Shown here: piece after piece, positions 22,438 through 30,875 of the stretch
Layout: the number at the start of each line of letters is the position of its first letter
Position numbering within the stretch: position 1 is the stretch's first letter
DNA from: Aquimonas sp.
GTDB lineage: Bacteria; Pseudomonadota; Gammaproteobacteria; Xanthomonadales; Xanthomonadaceae
Length of the DNA: 64,000 bases
Assembly (NCBI GenBank): GCA_022241605.1
Contig: JAKOMQ010000001.1
Location: 61,473 to 125,472, forward strand
Direction: 5' to 3'
Translations under genes and position numbers: made by a program
Notes under the pieces: model-generated
Databases searched by the model: none
What the model saw: the letters and a program-made list of their open reading frames with translations, nothing else
What the model was told of the DNA's origin: nothing

Positions 22438-22680
22438 AGGTGGGATCGAACAGCCGTTTTGACGCGCTGCGCGAGGCCGCGCATCTTACGCATCGCCCGT
22501 GCCCGGCACAAGGCTTGGCCGAAGATGCAGGGCTATCTGTGGCATCGGATTTGCTTCGCTGGCCCGACTGACGGACCTTTTGACGTTTCTCCGTAATAGG
22601 ATGCAGGGGTGGCAGTGCTTCGCAGCGACGGGGCCGCCCTCCCGGCGATCCACGCCCCCAAGCCATCCGGGTCTGTACGC

Positions 22681-23382
22681 ATGATCGAATTCGGCCTTTT
22701 CAGCCACGTCGGGCTCCGCCGCGAGCACAACGAGGACACCTTCTACGGCGACAGCGAACTCGGGCTGTGGCTGGTCGCCGACGGCATGGGCGGGCATGAG
22801 TTCGGCGAGGTCGCCAGCGCCATGGCTCGCGACGCCATCGTCCGTGAAGTGCGCGGAGGGTCCTCTTTGACCACCGCCATACAGCGCGCCGACGAGGAGC
22901 TGATCGACCACAGCCGCAGCCGCGGCGACGCGCTGCCGATGGGCACCACGGTGGCCGCAGTGCGCCTGCAGCGCGACCGCTTCGAGGTGGCTTGGGTCGG
23001 CGACAGCCGCGCTTATCTGTGGAACGGGCGCCTGCAGCAGCTCTCGCAGGACCACAGCTATGTGCAGGAGTTGATCGAGCAGGGCGCGATCACCGCCGAG
23101 CAGGCGCGCAGTCATCCGCACCGAAACGTCGTCACCCAGGCCCTCGGCGTCACCGATCCGGAGAATCTGCGGGTGGAAACCATCAGCGGCGAGCTCAAGC
23201 CCGGCATGCAGCTGCTGCTGTGCAGCGACGGGCTCACCGAGGAGGTGGACGATGCCGAGATCGAGCGCGTGCTCTCGCGCAGCGAGTTCAGCGCGCAGGA
23301 ATGCGTGGATCACCTGATCGTCGCCGCGCTGGACGGCGGCGGCTCGGACAACGTCACCGTGGTGCTGGTGCGCCGCCACTGA
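22681..23382 (+). CDS. PP2C-family protein serine/threonine phosphatase
   Basis: A 233-residue soluble metal-dependent phosphatase of the PppA/Stp type. Motifs appear in order: RREHNEDTF (residues 13-21), VADGMGGHEFGEVAS with the metal-binding aspartate D34, AWVGDSRAYLW, QLLLCSDGLTEEV and GSDNVTVVLVRR at the C-terminus. It should dephosphorylate serine/threonine-phosphorylated proteins. Such phosphatases often pair with a Hanks-type kinase or with type VI secretion clusters, but neither partner is adjacent here. The start MIEFGLFSHVG matches the family's usual beginning; the open frame extends 24 codons further without motif support. It converges on the M24-family gene. Confidence 0.92.
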   Translation: MIEFGLFSHVGLRREHNEDTFYGDSELGLWLVADGMGGHEFGEVASAMARDAIVREVRGGSSLTTAIQRADEELIDHSRSRGDALPMGTTVAAVRLQRDRFEVAWVGDSRAYLWNGRLQQLSQDHSYVQELIEQGAITAEQARSHPHRNVVTQALGVTDPENLRVETISGELKPGMQLLLCSDGLTEEVDDAEIERVLSRSEFSAQECVDHLIVAALDGGGSDNVTVVLVRRH

Positions 23383-23392
23383 ACCGCGTGGC

Positions 23393-24091
23393 TCAGGACA
23401 GCAGCAGGTCCTCGTAGAAGGCGCCGATCGGCAGCTGCGGATGGCGGATCTGGATTTCCAGCACCCACAGCCCGGGTGCGGGCTGGAATTCCGCTGCGGC
23501 CAGCTTGCCCCCCTTGTGCACCGCATGCGGGAAATCGCCCAGCCGATGCCCGGGAGCACCAAGGTTGAGCTCGTAGCCCAGCGCACGCGCCTCGGACTCG
23601 GCCAGGGCATACAGATCGCGGCCGCTGGCGCCACGTCGCCAATGCCCGGCTACGGTTTGGAACAGGCTGCGCGCCGCGTCCGCGATAGCGCGATGTTCGG
23701 GCGTATTGCCGATCACGAAGGTGTCGCCGTAATCGCCCTCATGGCCGGCCCAGACCGGCCCGATATCAATGAACAGAAGATCCTGCTCCGCCAGCACCAC
23801 GCCAGGCTCCGAGGGCTCCTTGTAGAGCTTGAGCGTGTTGCGGCCAAAACGGATGTGGGTGGGATGCCAGACCCGCTCGAAGCCCAGCTCGGCGAACACG
23901 CGCGCGGCCTCGATTTCCGCGTCGGCTTCGCTCATGCCGGGCCGACAGGCAGCGGCGATCTGCTCCACCGCCAGCCGCGAGCGCTGCCTCGCCTCCAGCA
24001 GGGCGCCCGCATCGAAGGCGGCGCCCACACCTTCGCCCGGATTGGGACCGGCGCCCAGCGCGGGCGGTGTCGACAGGTCAGCGTGTTCCAT
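23393..24091 (-). CDS. M24-family (Xaa-Pro aminopeptidase/creatinase fold) protein
   Basis: A 232-residue pita-bread-fold protein without the extra N-terminal domain of large aminopeptidases. [22 protein letters not shown] carries the pair of metal-binding aspartates, [16 protein letters not shown] a ligand histidine and [10 protein letters not shown] a ligand glutamate. It is probably a metallopeptidase that removes N-terminal residues, but substrate and activity are unproven. The second of two nearby ATGs was chosen because GAGG is well spaced from it and touches the first one. It lacks a signal peptide, so it is cytoplasmic. It is divergent from the RNase T gene. Confidence 0.8.
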   Translation of the reverse strand: MEHADLSTPPALGAGPNPGEGVGAAFDAGALLEARQRSRLAVEQIAAACRPGMSEADAEIEAARVFAELGFERVWHPTHIRFGRNTLKLYKEPSEPGVVLAEQDLLFIDIGPVWAGHEGDYGDTFVIGNTPEHRAIADAARSLFQTVAGHWRRGASGRDLYALAESEARALGYELNLGAPGHRLGDFPHAVHKGGKLAAAEFQPAPGLWVLEIQIRHPQLPIGAFYEDLLLS

Positions 24092-24260
24092 CGCGTGCAT
24101 CCTCGAGAGTGCAGCGCTGCAGTGTGCAGACTTGCGCGCGCCAGCGCATCCCTCGGACGTCCCTGCCCTGCCAAAGCTCGCCGGGCATGCCGGACCAGCC
24201 TGCTATCCTTGCGCTCCGCGGCCGCCGCTTTGCCGGCCCCGCCGCCTCTGTCGAGTCCGC

Positions 24261-24932
24261 ATGAACGCCGCCCTTCCCATCCCGATGTCCTCCCGCTTCC
24301 GCGGCTTCCTGCCGGTGGTGGTGGACGTCGAGACCGGCGGATTCGACGCGGAGCGGCACGCGCTGCTTGAGATCGCCGCCTCGCCGATCGAGATGGATGC
24401 GGATGGGCGTGTCTACCCGGGGGAGATCGTGTCCACCCACGTCACCCCCTTTCCCGGCGCCATCCTCGATCCCAAGTCGATGGAAATCACCGGCATCGAC
24501 GTCGACCATCCGCTGCGTGGGGCGCTGGAAGAGCGCGCGGCGCTTGACCACCTGTTCCTGCCAATTCGAGCCGCTGCGCGCCGCCACGGCTGCCAGCGCG
24601 CCATCCTGGTAGGGCACAACGCAGCCTTCGATCTCGGCTTCCTCAACGCGGCGGTGCGCCGCACCAGCCATAAGCGCAACCCCTTCCACCCTTTCAGCTG
24701 CTTCGACACCGCCACCCTCGCAGGCCTTGCCTACGGTCAGACCGTACTCAGCCGGGCGGTGCAGGCCGCCGGCATGGACTGGGACGGCCGCGAGGCACAC
24801 TCCGCGGTATACGACACCAGTAAGACAGCCGAACTGTTCTGCCGGATCGTCAATCGCTGGCGCGACCTGTCGGCGCTGGACATGGGCGGCGTGGACGAGG
24901 CCCTGCTGCGCGAAGGCCCGCAAGGCGCATAG
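24261..24932 (+). CDS. rnt: Ribonuclease T
   Basis: RNase T is a 3'-5' exoribonuclease that trims the CCA end during tRNA turnover and matures stable RNAs. The 223-residue protein is a DEDDh exonuclease: [10 protein letters not shown] (D22, E24), [17 protein letters not shown] (third aspartate) and [15 protein letters not shown] (histidine and last aspartate). The family-specific block [25 protein letters not shown] is clear. The first ATG was used; MSSRFRG eight codons later would also work. It ends 3 nt before the stop of the convergent DUF5916 gene. Confidence 0.95.
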   Translation: MNAALPIPMSSRFRGFLPVVVDVETGGFDAERHALLEIAASPIEMDADGRVYPGEIVSTHVTPFPGAILDPKSMEITGIDVDHPLRGALEERAALDHLFLPIRAAARRHGCQRAILVGHNAAFDLGFLNAAVRRTSHKRNPFHPFSCFDTATLAGLAYGQTVLSRAVQAAGMDWDGREAHSAVYDTSKTAELFCRIVNRWRDLSALDMGGVDEALLREGPQGA

Positions 24933-24935
24933 ACC

Positions 24936-27305
24936 TCAGAAGCCCCAGCGCAGCTTGGCGAGAATCTGGTTCGCTGTTTCGTTGGCGCGAGCGCGATCGA
25001 ACAGCCGCCCCAGCCGCTCGGCTTCATCGTCTGCGCCGTCGTAGGCGCCGCCGCGGGCCAACACCAGGTAGAAGTCGCGCTGCGGCCCGAGGTCGTAGCG
25101 GTAGCGAAGCTGCGCTGCAAGCCGGGAGAGGCTGAAATCGACGGCATCTCCGGAGGCCAGCAGTTGACCTGCAGCCACCGCATAGCGCTCGCGGCCCGCT
25201 GCCCGCAGGCCGACATGCTGGGCACGCAGGCGCAGCTCGTGCCGCGGCGCAGGGAACCATTCCACGGTCCAGTCAAACTGCTGCTGCACGCGGGCATAGC
25301 GGGCCATGTGGGCGCCGCCATCCCAGTTCAGCCAGTCCGGGCTGTGCAGCCGGTCGTAACGCAAGCTGCTGGTGAAGCGCTCACCGAGGTAGAGGTAGGG
25401 GCTGAACTGCAGCACGTGGGCGCGCCCGGAGAGACCTTCCTGGAAGCTCTCCACCCGCGCCTCGTAGCCGAAAGCGCCCATCCTCGGACTGGTGTAGCGC
25501 AGATCGACGGAACGCCGCGCGGGCAGCTGCAGCACGCCGTTGCCGCGCAGGACAAGGTCATCGGTGAAGGCGGCCTGGGCCACGCCGCGCAGGCGCAGCT
25601 GCGATGCATCCTCGAAGCGCCAGCTGTGCAGCAGTTCGGCGCTGGCGCTCAGGCGCTCGCCGTCGCCATTGCGCCGATAGAGCAGCTGGCCCTCAAGCGT
25701 TGTGTCGCGCAGGTGTGGTGAGTCCGGCCAGCTGCGGGTGAACCAGTAGAAACGGCTGCGAGCCTGGCTGAAGTCGCTGCGCGGCAGGAAGCCGAGGTCA
25801 TTGAGGTCAAGCCCGCGGCCATGCCGCATCAGCTCATGCTCCTGGCGCCAGCGCGCAGCGGACGGCTGATGATCCAGCCGCAGCCACAGGAGATGGCCCG
25901 GGTCCGCAGGCCGGCGTGGATCGTCCACCTCGCTGCGTGCCAGCGCGCTGCGCAGCTGCATGCCGTCACGCGGCCGCCACTGGGCATCAAGGGCGGCGGT
26001 GCGAGCCTGCCGGTCGATGCTCGGTCGGATCGCCTCGGTGAGGCTCAAACCAAACTCACCGCGTGCATGCCGCTGGCGGCCGCGCAGCATCCGGAACTCA
26101 CGGCCCAGCGCCGCGCTGGAGTCCAACTCCTGCGCGAACAGCAGGCCGATGTCGCGACTGCCCACGGCCGCGGTGTACTTGAGCGCGCCAGCAACCTCGC
26201 TGACGCCTTCGGGCCCAAGGTCCGGCCGCGCGCCGATCCGGCGCGTGTTCAGCAGCAGGGCGCCATTGCCCAGCGGCACCTCGAACAGGCTCTGGTTCTC
26301 GGTGAAGAAGGGCCGCTTGTCGCCGAAGAAGATCTCGACCGCGCCAAAATCCACCACCAGCGCATCGCTCTCGACCTGACCGAAGTCCGGGCGCAGGGTC
26401 GCGTTGAGCCGATGCCCGCCCTGGGCCAGGTAGAAATCCGCGCCGACGCGCTGCTCGCGGCTGTCGGCGAGCCGATCCAGCGCGACTGCGACATAGGGCA
26501 CCACCTCGGCGCGCAGACCGCCCCAGGCGGGAATCTCCAGCCGCGCCATGTCGGCCACGAAGGTAGGGTGGTCAAAGTTGTAGTGCGGATGCGAAAAACG
26601 CAGGCCCGCCTGCTCCAGCACCCGCGAGGCGTACAGGCCAATACGGGTGCGGCCGTCCTCTACCCGCCCGAGCGGAGCGATGCCCCAGGGCAGGCGCAGC
26701 TCGACCGCCCAGCCGTCCGCATCCTCGTCGATGGCGTAGTCCCAGACGCCGTCCCAGTCATAGCTGAAGCGGTTCTGGCCGCTGATCACGGCGTCCTGGA
26801 TGCCGCCGCTCAGCGTGATCGTGAACTCATAGGCGGTGCTGCCCTCGCCCTCGAAGTCGATGATCAGATTGATCCGGTCGGCCCGTGCCTGAGCGTCGCG
26901 GCGGGTGGGATGACGGGTGCGCGCGAACTGGGCGGGCTGCTCGGCGCGTACGCCGATGTAGAGCCCCTCCGGCAAGGCCAACACGCGCAGCTCCGTGCGC
27001 ACCGGCGGCGTGGCGCGGGTGAGCGGAGAAACCACGCGGAAATCCTCGATCGTCTGCGCCTGCGCCCACTCGGGCTCGTCCAGGCGGCCGTCAAGCCGAA
27101 TCACGGCAGACGTGCCGGCTGCGGCCTGACTCCAGCAGACGATCAGCAGCAGCGCCGCCAGCCAGCTCGGCTTCCAGATGGCGGGCCGCGCCCGGCCGCC
27201 GAGGCGGTTGACCGAGAGGGGCGAGACGTGAGCGGTGCTTGGGCGCGGGCTGCGATGGCGATCAGGGCTGGGGTGCAAGGCTGGCAAGAGTCGGCCGCAG
27301 AGCAA
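24936..27305 (-). CDS. DUF5916-family outer-membrane protein with carbohydrate-binding-like domain
   Basis: A large protein of up to 789 residues. After a hydrophobic export signal (WLAALLLIVCWSQAAAG) comes a CBM9-like beta-sandwich (IRLDGRLDEPEWAQAQTIEDF to LRLPWGIAPLGR). A DUF5916-type region follows with ADFYLAQGGHRLNATLRPDFGQVESD and FFGDKRPFFTENQSLF, where alternating hydrophobic strands suggest an outer-membrane barrel. The function of the family is unknown. The start is unclear: no ATG lies before the signal, and the only listed candidate is a TTG that leaves a 45-residue proline- and arginine-rich lead. The true N-terminus may therefore be shorter. It ends with a tail like that of a barrel (RWGF). 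Confidence 0.82.
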   Translation of the reverse strand: MLCGRLLPALHPSPDRHRSPRPSTAHVSPLSVNRLGGRARPAIWKPSWLAALLLIVCWSQAAAGTSAVIRLDGRLDEPEWAQAQTIEDFRVVSPLTRATPPVRTELRVLALPEGLYIGVRAEQPAQFARTRHPTRRDAQARADRINLIIDFEGEGSTAYEFTITLSGGIQDAVISGQNRFSYDWDGVWDYAIDEDADGWAVELRLPWGIAPLGRVEDGRTRIGLYASRVLEQAGLRFSHPHYNFDHPTFVADMARLEIPAWGGLRAEVVPYVAVALDRLADSREQRVGADFYLAQGGHRLNATLRPDFGQVESDALVVDFGAVEIFFGDKRPFFTENQSLFEVPLGNGALLLNTRRIGARPDLGPEGVSEVAGALKYTAAVGSRDIGLLFAQELDSSAALGREFRMLRGRQRHARGEFGLSLTEAIRPSIDRQARTAALDAQWRPRDGMQLRSALARSEVDDPRRPADPGHLLWLRLDHQPSAARWRQEHELMRHGRGLDLNDLGFLPRSDFSQARSRFYWFTRSWPDSPHLRDTTLEGQLLYRRNGDGERLSASAELLHSWRFEDASQLRLRGVAQAAFTDDLVLRGNGVLQLPARRSVDLRYTSPRMGAFGYEARVESFQEGLSGRAHVLQFSPYLYLGERFTSSLRYDRLHSPDWLNWDGGAHMARYARVQQQFDWTVEWFPAPRHELRLRAQHVGLRAAGRERYAVAAGQLLASGDAVDFSLSRLAAQLRYRYDLGPQRDFYLVLARGGAYDGADDEAERLGRLFDRARANETANQILAKLRWGF

Positions 27306-27419
27306 CGGGGCGGCGCAGCCTACGCGAGCGAGGCCCGGCGCAGACCGGCCTTAGGTCACGAAGGCGTGAACCGGTTGGGCGGCGCTTCAGCCAAGCCCCA
27401 CCCCGCCCATGCAGCTCGT

Positions 27420-28634
27420 TCAGGCTGGATCGCCCAGCCACTCGATCAGCCAGCGACGCACCTCGCCGCTGCGCAGCAGTTCGAGGTGCCCGGTGGATGA
27501 AATGCAGCGTGCGTCCAGCCCACGCGGGTTCTCGCAGGGCAGCCCCAGCGCGCTGTCGGCGGGCACCAGACCATCGCCCACCCAGCCGCCGAGCCCGCGC
27601 ACCTCGCCGCGAAGGGTGCGTGCAGCAACCGCCAGCGCGCGCACGTCCGAGGGCAGCGGCTGCTCCGCCTCATCCGCCACCCGCCCGTCGCCAAGGTCGA
27701 GGATGCCCTGGCTGCGCATGCTGCCGATGCGTGCAAAGTGACCTGCATAGGGCACCGCCGCCAATGCGCGCTCGCAGCTGCGCCCGATGCGCTCCAGCGG
27801 TGCGCCCCGATGCGGGCTGCCCAGGGTGGCGATATCGCGCAGCTGCAGCCGCCAGCGGTGTCCGCTGCGGCGGGCGGCCAGTTCGGCACTGCGCGCGATC
27901 AGGCCGCCCATGCTGTGGCCGACCAGACTGATCCGCTCGATCGGCACCGGCCAGCACTGCAGGAGGGTCTCCAGCTGCTCCGACAGCAGCGCGCCATTCC
28001 GTCCGATGCCAAGGCCGCTGTTGTAGCGGGCGTGCACCACGGTGGCGCCAAGCGCGTTGGCCAAAGCCTCGCCATGCCCCGGATCGCTTGCCGAGCGCCA
28101 CTGGACATCGTTCATGCACAGCCCGTGGAGGAGAACGACCACGTGCCGGGAAAGTGGGCCGCGTCGCCGAGCGGGCCCCGCCAGCGCTGCCGCCAGCGGC
28201 AGGCCATCGAGCCGCAGCCCCGCCTCAAGCGCCAGTGGGTTGCCGCGCTCGGCAAGCCGATCCCCCAGCACTCCGTTCAACACCGACAGCAGGGCCAGCC
28301 GCCGTGGCGCCGGGTCCTGCGGCGCGCCCTGGTCCAGCACCCGCTCAAGACGCTCAAGGCCGCGCGACAGGCCGCCGGCGACGCCGCCCTGCAGTCCACG
28401 GACCAAGCCGTAAACCGCGCCTGACAGACCACCGCAGCGCTCGGGCGTGGCACCCGGCGCCAGGCCCAGCGTGGATCGCACCGACTGATGCAGCCCTTCG
28501 CCGATATCGATGACGCCCTCGGCGGCCAGGCTGGAGAGGTCCACCAAGGCGCGCAGGTCGCTGGGCCGCAGGCTTGCGGGCCTGGGCGACTTGGACGCGG
28601 CAGCTTTGCGGACGGGCGGCTTGGTCACAGACAT
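27420..28634 (-). CDS. Alpha/beta-fold hydrolase (lipase/PGAP1-like)
   Basis: A 404-residue predicted serine hydrolase. About 160 N-terminal residues are helical and resemble a cap or oligomerisation region (GVIDIGEGLHQSVRSTLG). The hydrolase core follows: an oxyanion segment VVVLLHGLCMNDVQW, nucleophile elbow VGHSMGG (S241), the catalytic aspartate probably in VGDGLVPADSALG and the histidine in SSTGHLELL. There is no signal peptide. The ATG is preceded by GGGGGA. Substrate is unknown; triacylglycerol or polyester hydrolysis would fit the fold. It stands between the DUF5916 gene and the FMN reductase on the same strand, with gaps of about 100 bp, so an operon is possible but not certain. Confidence 0.82.
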   Translation of the reverse strand: MSVTKPPVRKAAASKSPRPASLRPSDLRALVDLSSLAAEGVIDIGEGLHQSVRSTLGLAPGATPERCGGLSGAVYGLVRGLQGGVAGGLSRGLERLERVLDQGAPQDPAPRRLALLSVLNGVLGDRLAERGNPLALEAGLRLDGLPLAAALAGPARRRGPLSRHVVVLLHGLCMNDVQWRSASDPGHGEALANALGATVVHARYNSGLGIGRNGALLSEQLETLLQCWPVPIERISLVGHSMGGLIARSAELAARRSGHRWRLQLRDIATLGSPHRGAPLERIGRSCERALAAVPYAGHFARIGSMRSQGILDLGDGRVADEAEQPLPSDVRALAVAARTLRGEVRGLGGWVGDGLVPADSALGLPCENPRGLDARCISSTGHLELLRSGEVRRWLIEWLGDPA

Positions 28635-28716
28635 TCCCCCATGCTCGGTGACATGGGCCGAGTGATTGCTCAGATTGGAAAGTGATGCGGCAGGTACCGC
28701 GGGCGCAACCGCCAGC

Positions 28717-29379
28717 TCATTCCGGCGCGTTGCGCTGCGCTGGCGACCGCGTGAAACCGGGGCTGCGGGCAGCGGGATCGGCCCGCTGGCGCTGCTGGGC
28801 TGCTGCCTCAGCCCACCAGTGCAACTGCGCCAGCGTGCGATCGAAGTAGCCTCGCCAGCGCTCTGCGTCAACGCCGAGGAGAAAGCCGCCTTCCGGGTCA
28901 AGCACATCCTGCGCTTTGGGCAGATGGATCATCGCAGACACCGGCAGGCAGCCCAGCTCGGACAGAAACGCGCGCATGCCGATCGCCGCGCGTGCCCCGC
29001 CCCACTGACCGGCCGAATACGTGACGATGGCGCTGGGCCGGAAGCCGTACAGCGAGCTGCCGAAGTGATTCAGCAGATGCGCCAGCGCCGGGCTCATGCT
29101 GTGGTTGTACTCCGGGCTCACCATGACATGGCCGTCCGCCTCGCCGATGCGGGCGGCCAGCGCATCCAAGGACTCTGGTGCGCGTCCCGCGGCATAGCTG
29201 AAATGAGGCTTGAAGACCGGCCCCTGCTCGATCATCAGTGGATCGACCAGCGTCACCTCCACGCCTTCGAAGTGCGCCTGCAGGTGCTGCACGCAGGCCA
29301 GCGCCACCCGCTCCCCCAGCCGCTCCGGCCGCGGCGGGCTGCTGACCCGGCTGCTGCCAAGAAACACCAGAAACTTCAT
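28717..29379 (-). CDS. NADPH-dependent FMN reductase family protein
   Basis: A 220-residue flavodoxin-fold oxidoreductase. It has the phosphate-binding start KFLVFLGSSRVSSP, the flavin loop VSPEYNHSMSPALAHLLNHF, TYSAGQWGGARAAIGMRAFL and a C-terminal helical tail. Family members reduce FMN, quinones, azo dyes or chromate with NAD(P)H in the cytoplasm, and the sequence does not decide among these. A GGAGGAG site lies before the ATG chosen; a longer frame upstream lacks one. Confidence 0.88.
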   Translation of the reverse strand: MKFLVFLGSSRVSSPPRPERLGERVALACVQHLQAHFEGVEVTLVDPLMIEQGPVFKPHFSYAAGRAPESLDALAARIGEADGHVMVSPEYNHSMSPALAHLLNHFGSSLYGFRPSAIVTYSAGQWGGARAAIGMRAFLSELGCLPVSAMIHLPKAQDVLDPEGGFLLGVDAERWRGYFDRTLAQLHWWAEAAAQQRQRADPAARSPGFTRSPAQRNAPE

Positions 29380-29478
29380 GGTTTGCGCTCCTCCATCGGA
29401 CCTGCGGCCTGGTGACCTGCAGCGGACAAATCGAAAGCAGCTCGCTCGCTCTGGACGCACTGTACTGGCTCCTCACTC

Positions 29479-29502
29479 GGCCGATAGCGCGGGCTATCGG
29501 CC
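29479..29502. other. Hairpin without a T-run
   Basis: A perfect 9-bp inverted repeat (GGCCGATAG, loop CGCGGG, CTATCGGCC) lies between the FMN reductase and the DUF6607 lipoprotein gene. Neither flank has a T-run, so it is not a canonical terminator. It might still stabilise an mRNA 3' end. Confidence 0.45.
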
Positions 29503-29647
29503 TTGCTCCGGAGCGGCGCCCACCGCGCCCATCCTGTTGTAATCCCCCTTTCGCCTCATCCGCTGCAGGCCACCCGTCTGCGCATGCGAGCCAAGCAGGG
29601 CTAGCCGAATCTGTCTGTGGCCGGCAGCGAAGTGCAATGTCGCGATG

Positions 29648-30796
29648 CTACTCGCAAGCGGCCTGGCGGGCCGCTGGCTCTGCGGCTTCAGTGCAGCGCC
29701 TTTTGGGCTGCGGCAAGGCCGCCATGTTGGCCTGCCCGGCGGCCGCCCTCGGTCCTGCCGTCGAGGCGCTGACCGGCAGCACGTAGCGATCGAAAAGCTC
29801 GACCAGGCTGGCGGGATTGAGCTGCTCGCCTTTTTCGATCCGGGCCGCCTGGCCAAAGGTGCCAACGATCATGGGCATGCCGTCCACCGCCGTATCCAGC
29901 CGGATACCGCCCCAGGCCTGCACCCGCGCGCTCCACTCCTGACGCACGCGCGCCCAGTAGTCGGCAGTCGCTTCCCAGTAGCGGTAGGCCGGGCCGAAGT
30001 CGTGCCCTTCGATGCGGCGGTAGTCGTTGAAGCCAAACTCGCGCACCAGCACCGCCTCGGTGCTGCCGTCCGCAGCGCGCACGACCTTGCTGTTGTCCTG
30101 CTCATGCGTCCAGCCGTGCGGGGTGATGGTGTGGCGGTTCTCCACGTTGAGCGCGTTGTAGTCCTCGCGCTGGGTGTATTCGCGCCGCGGCAGCGGCCGC
30201 CAGCTACGGTCCGAGGTCCAGGTGGCGCTGCCGTAGCGGTGGTTCCAGCGGCCGGTGCCGCAATAGCGCGGCGCGTCGCTGACCTCGTACACGCACTGGG
30301 TCCACGCGCCCTCCCTCTGTGCAGCCGGCACCTGACGCAGGATCCAGGTCTGGTCCGCGCTGAACTCCAGACGCTGCTCGGCCTGCCACAGCCAGTCCTG
30401 CCGCCAGTGCTTGGTGACGTGGCCGTTGCGGCCCACCAGCAGGTGCTGCAACACGATGCGCTCCGGGCTGTCCTCCACCAGCACTACCAGCTCATGGGCG
30501 CCGCTGCGCTTGTCCTCCTTGCGTTCGTAGTTCGGCTGCAGCACCACGGTCTCGTCGAAGGCGAAGCTGACGCGGTACTCGCCGAGCATCGACAGGATGG
30601 CCTCGCGATCGGCGGCTGGCACGGCCATCGGGGTCTGCGCCTGCGCTGCCGGCAGAGCGTCGCCTTCGACAGCGGCCAGACGCGCGTTCGGGGTGCTGGC
30701 GCAGCCAGCGAGGCTCGTCGCAATCAGCACGGCCAGCAGCGGCGCGCTGGCTGGCATCGCCGCGCGGGGCGGGGTGAGGCGGGCATGGATCGTCAT
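29648..30796 (-). CDS. DUF6607-family lipoprotein
   Basis: A 382-residue predicted lipoprotein. The leader APLLAVLIATSLAGCAS has a lipobox (LAGC), so the mature protein is anchored by its cysteine, probably at the outer membrane. The mature part is rich in tryptophan and charged residues (HWRQDWLWQAEQ, PRYCGTGRWNHRYGSATW), as is typical of DUF6607, a family of unknown function that I recall lying beside TonB-dependent haem-type receptors. Here it follows such a receptor by 79 nt on the same strand, so both should be transcribed from one iron-regulated promoter. AGGAG lies before the ATG. Confidence 0.82.
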   Translation of the reverse strand: MTIHARLTPPRAAMPASAPLLAVLIATSLAGCASTPNARLAAVEGDALPAAQAQTPMAVPAADREAILSMLGEYRVSFAFDETVVLQPNYERKEDKRSGAHELVVLVEDSPERIVLQHLLVGRNGHVTKHWRQDWLWQAEQRLEFSADQTWILRQVPAAQREGAWTQCVYEVSDAPRYCGTGRWNHRYGSATWTSDRSWRPLPRREYTQREDYNALNVENRHTITPHGWTHEQDNSKVVRAADGSTEAVLVREFGFNDYRRIEGHDFGPAYRYWEATADYWARVRQEWSARVQAWGGIRLDTAVDGMPMIVGTFGQAARIEKGEQLNPASLVELFDRYVLPVSASTAGPRAAAGQANMAALPQPKRRCTEAAEPAARQAACE

Positions 30797-30875
30797 GTTT
30801 GGCTCCTGTGCAAGCGGAGTGACGCGGCGCCGGCCTGCACGGAGCCGGGCCGCCGCGGAAGGGTTTGGATCAGGC

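Noticed and set aside
22260..22571. Short protein-coding frames across the tRNA-Ser region
   Set aside because: They contain the tRNA gene and its flanks and have no family motifs.
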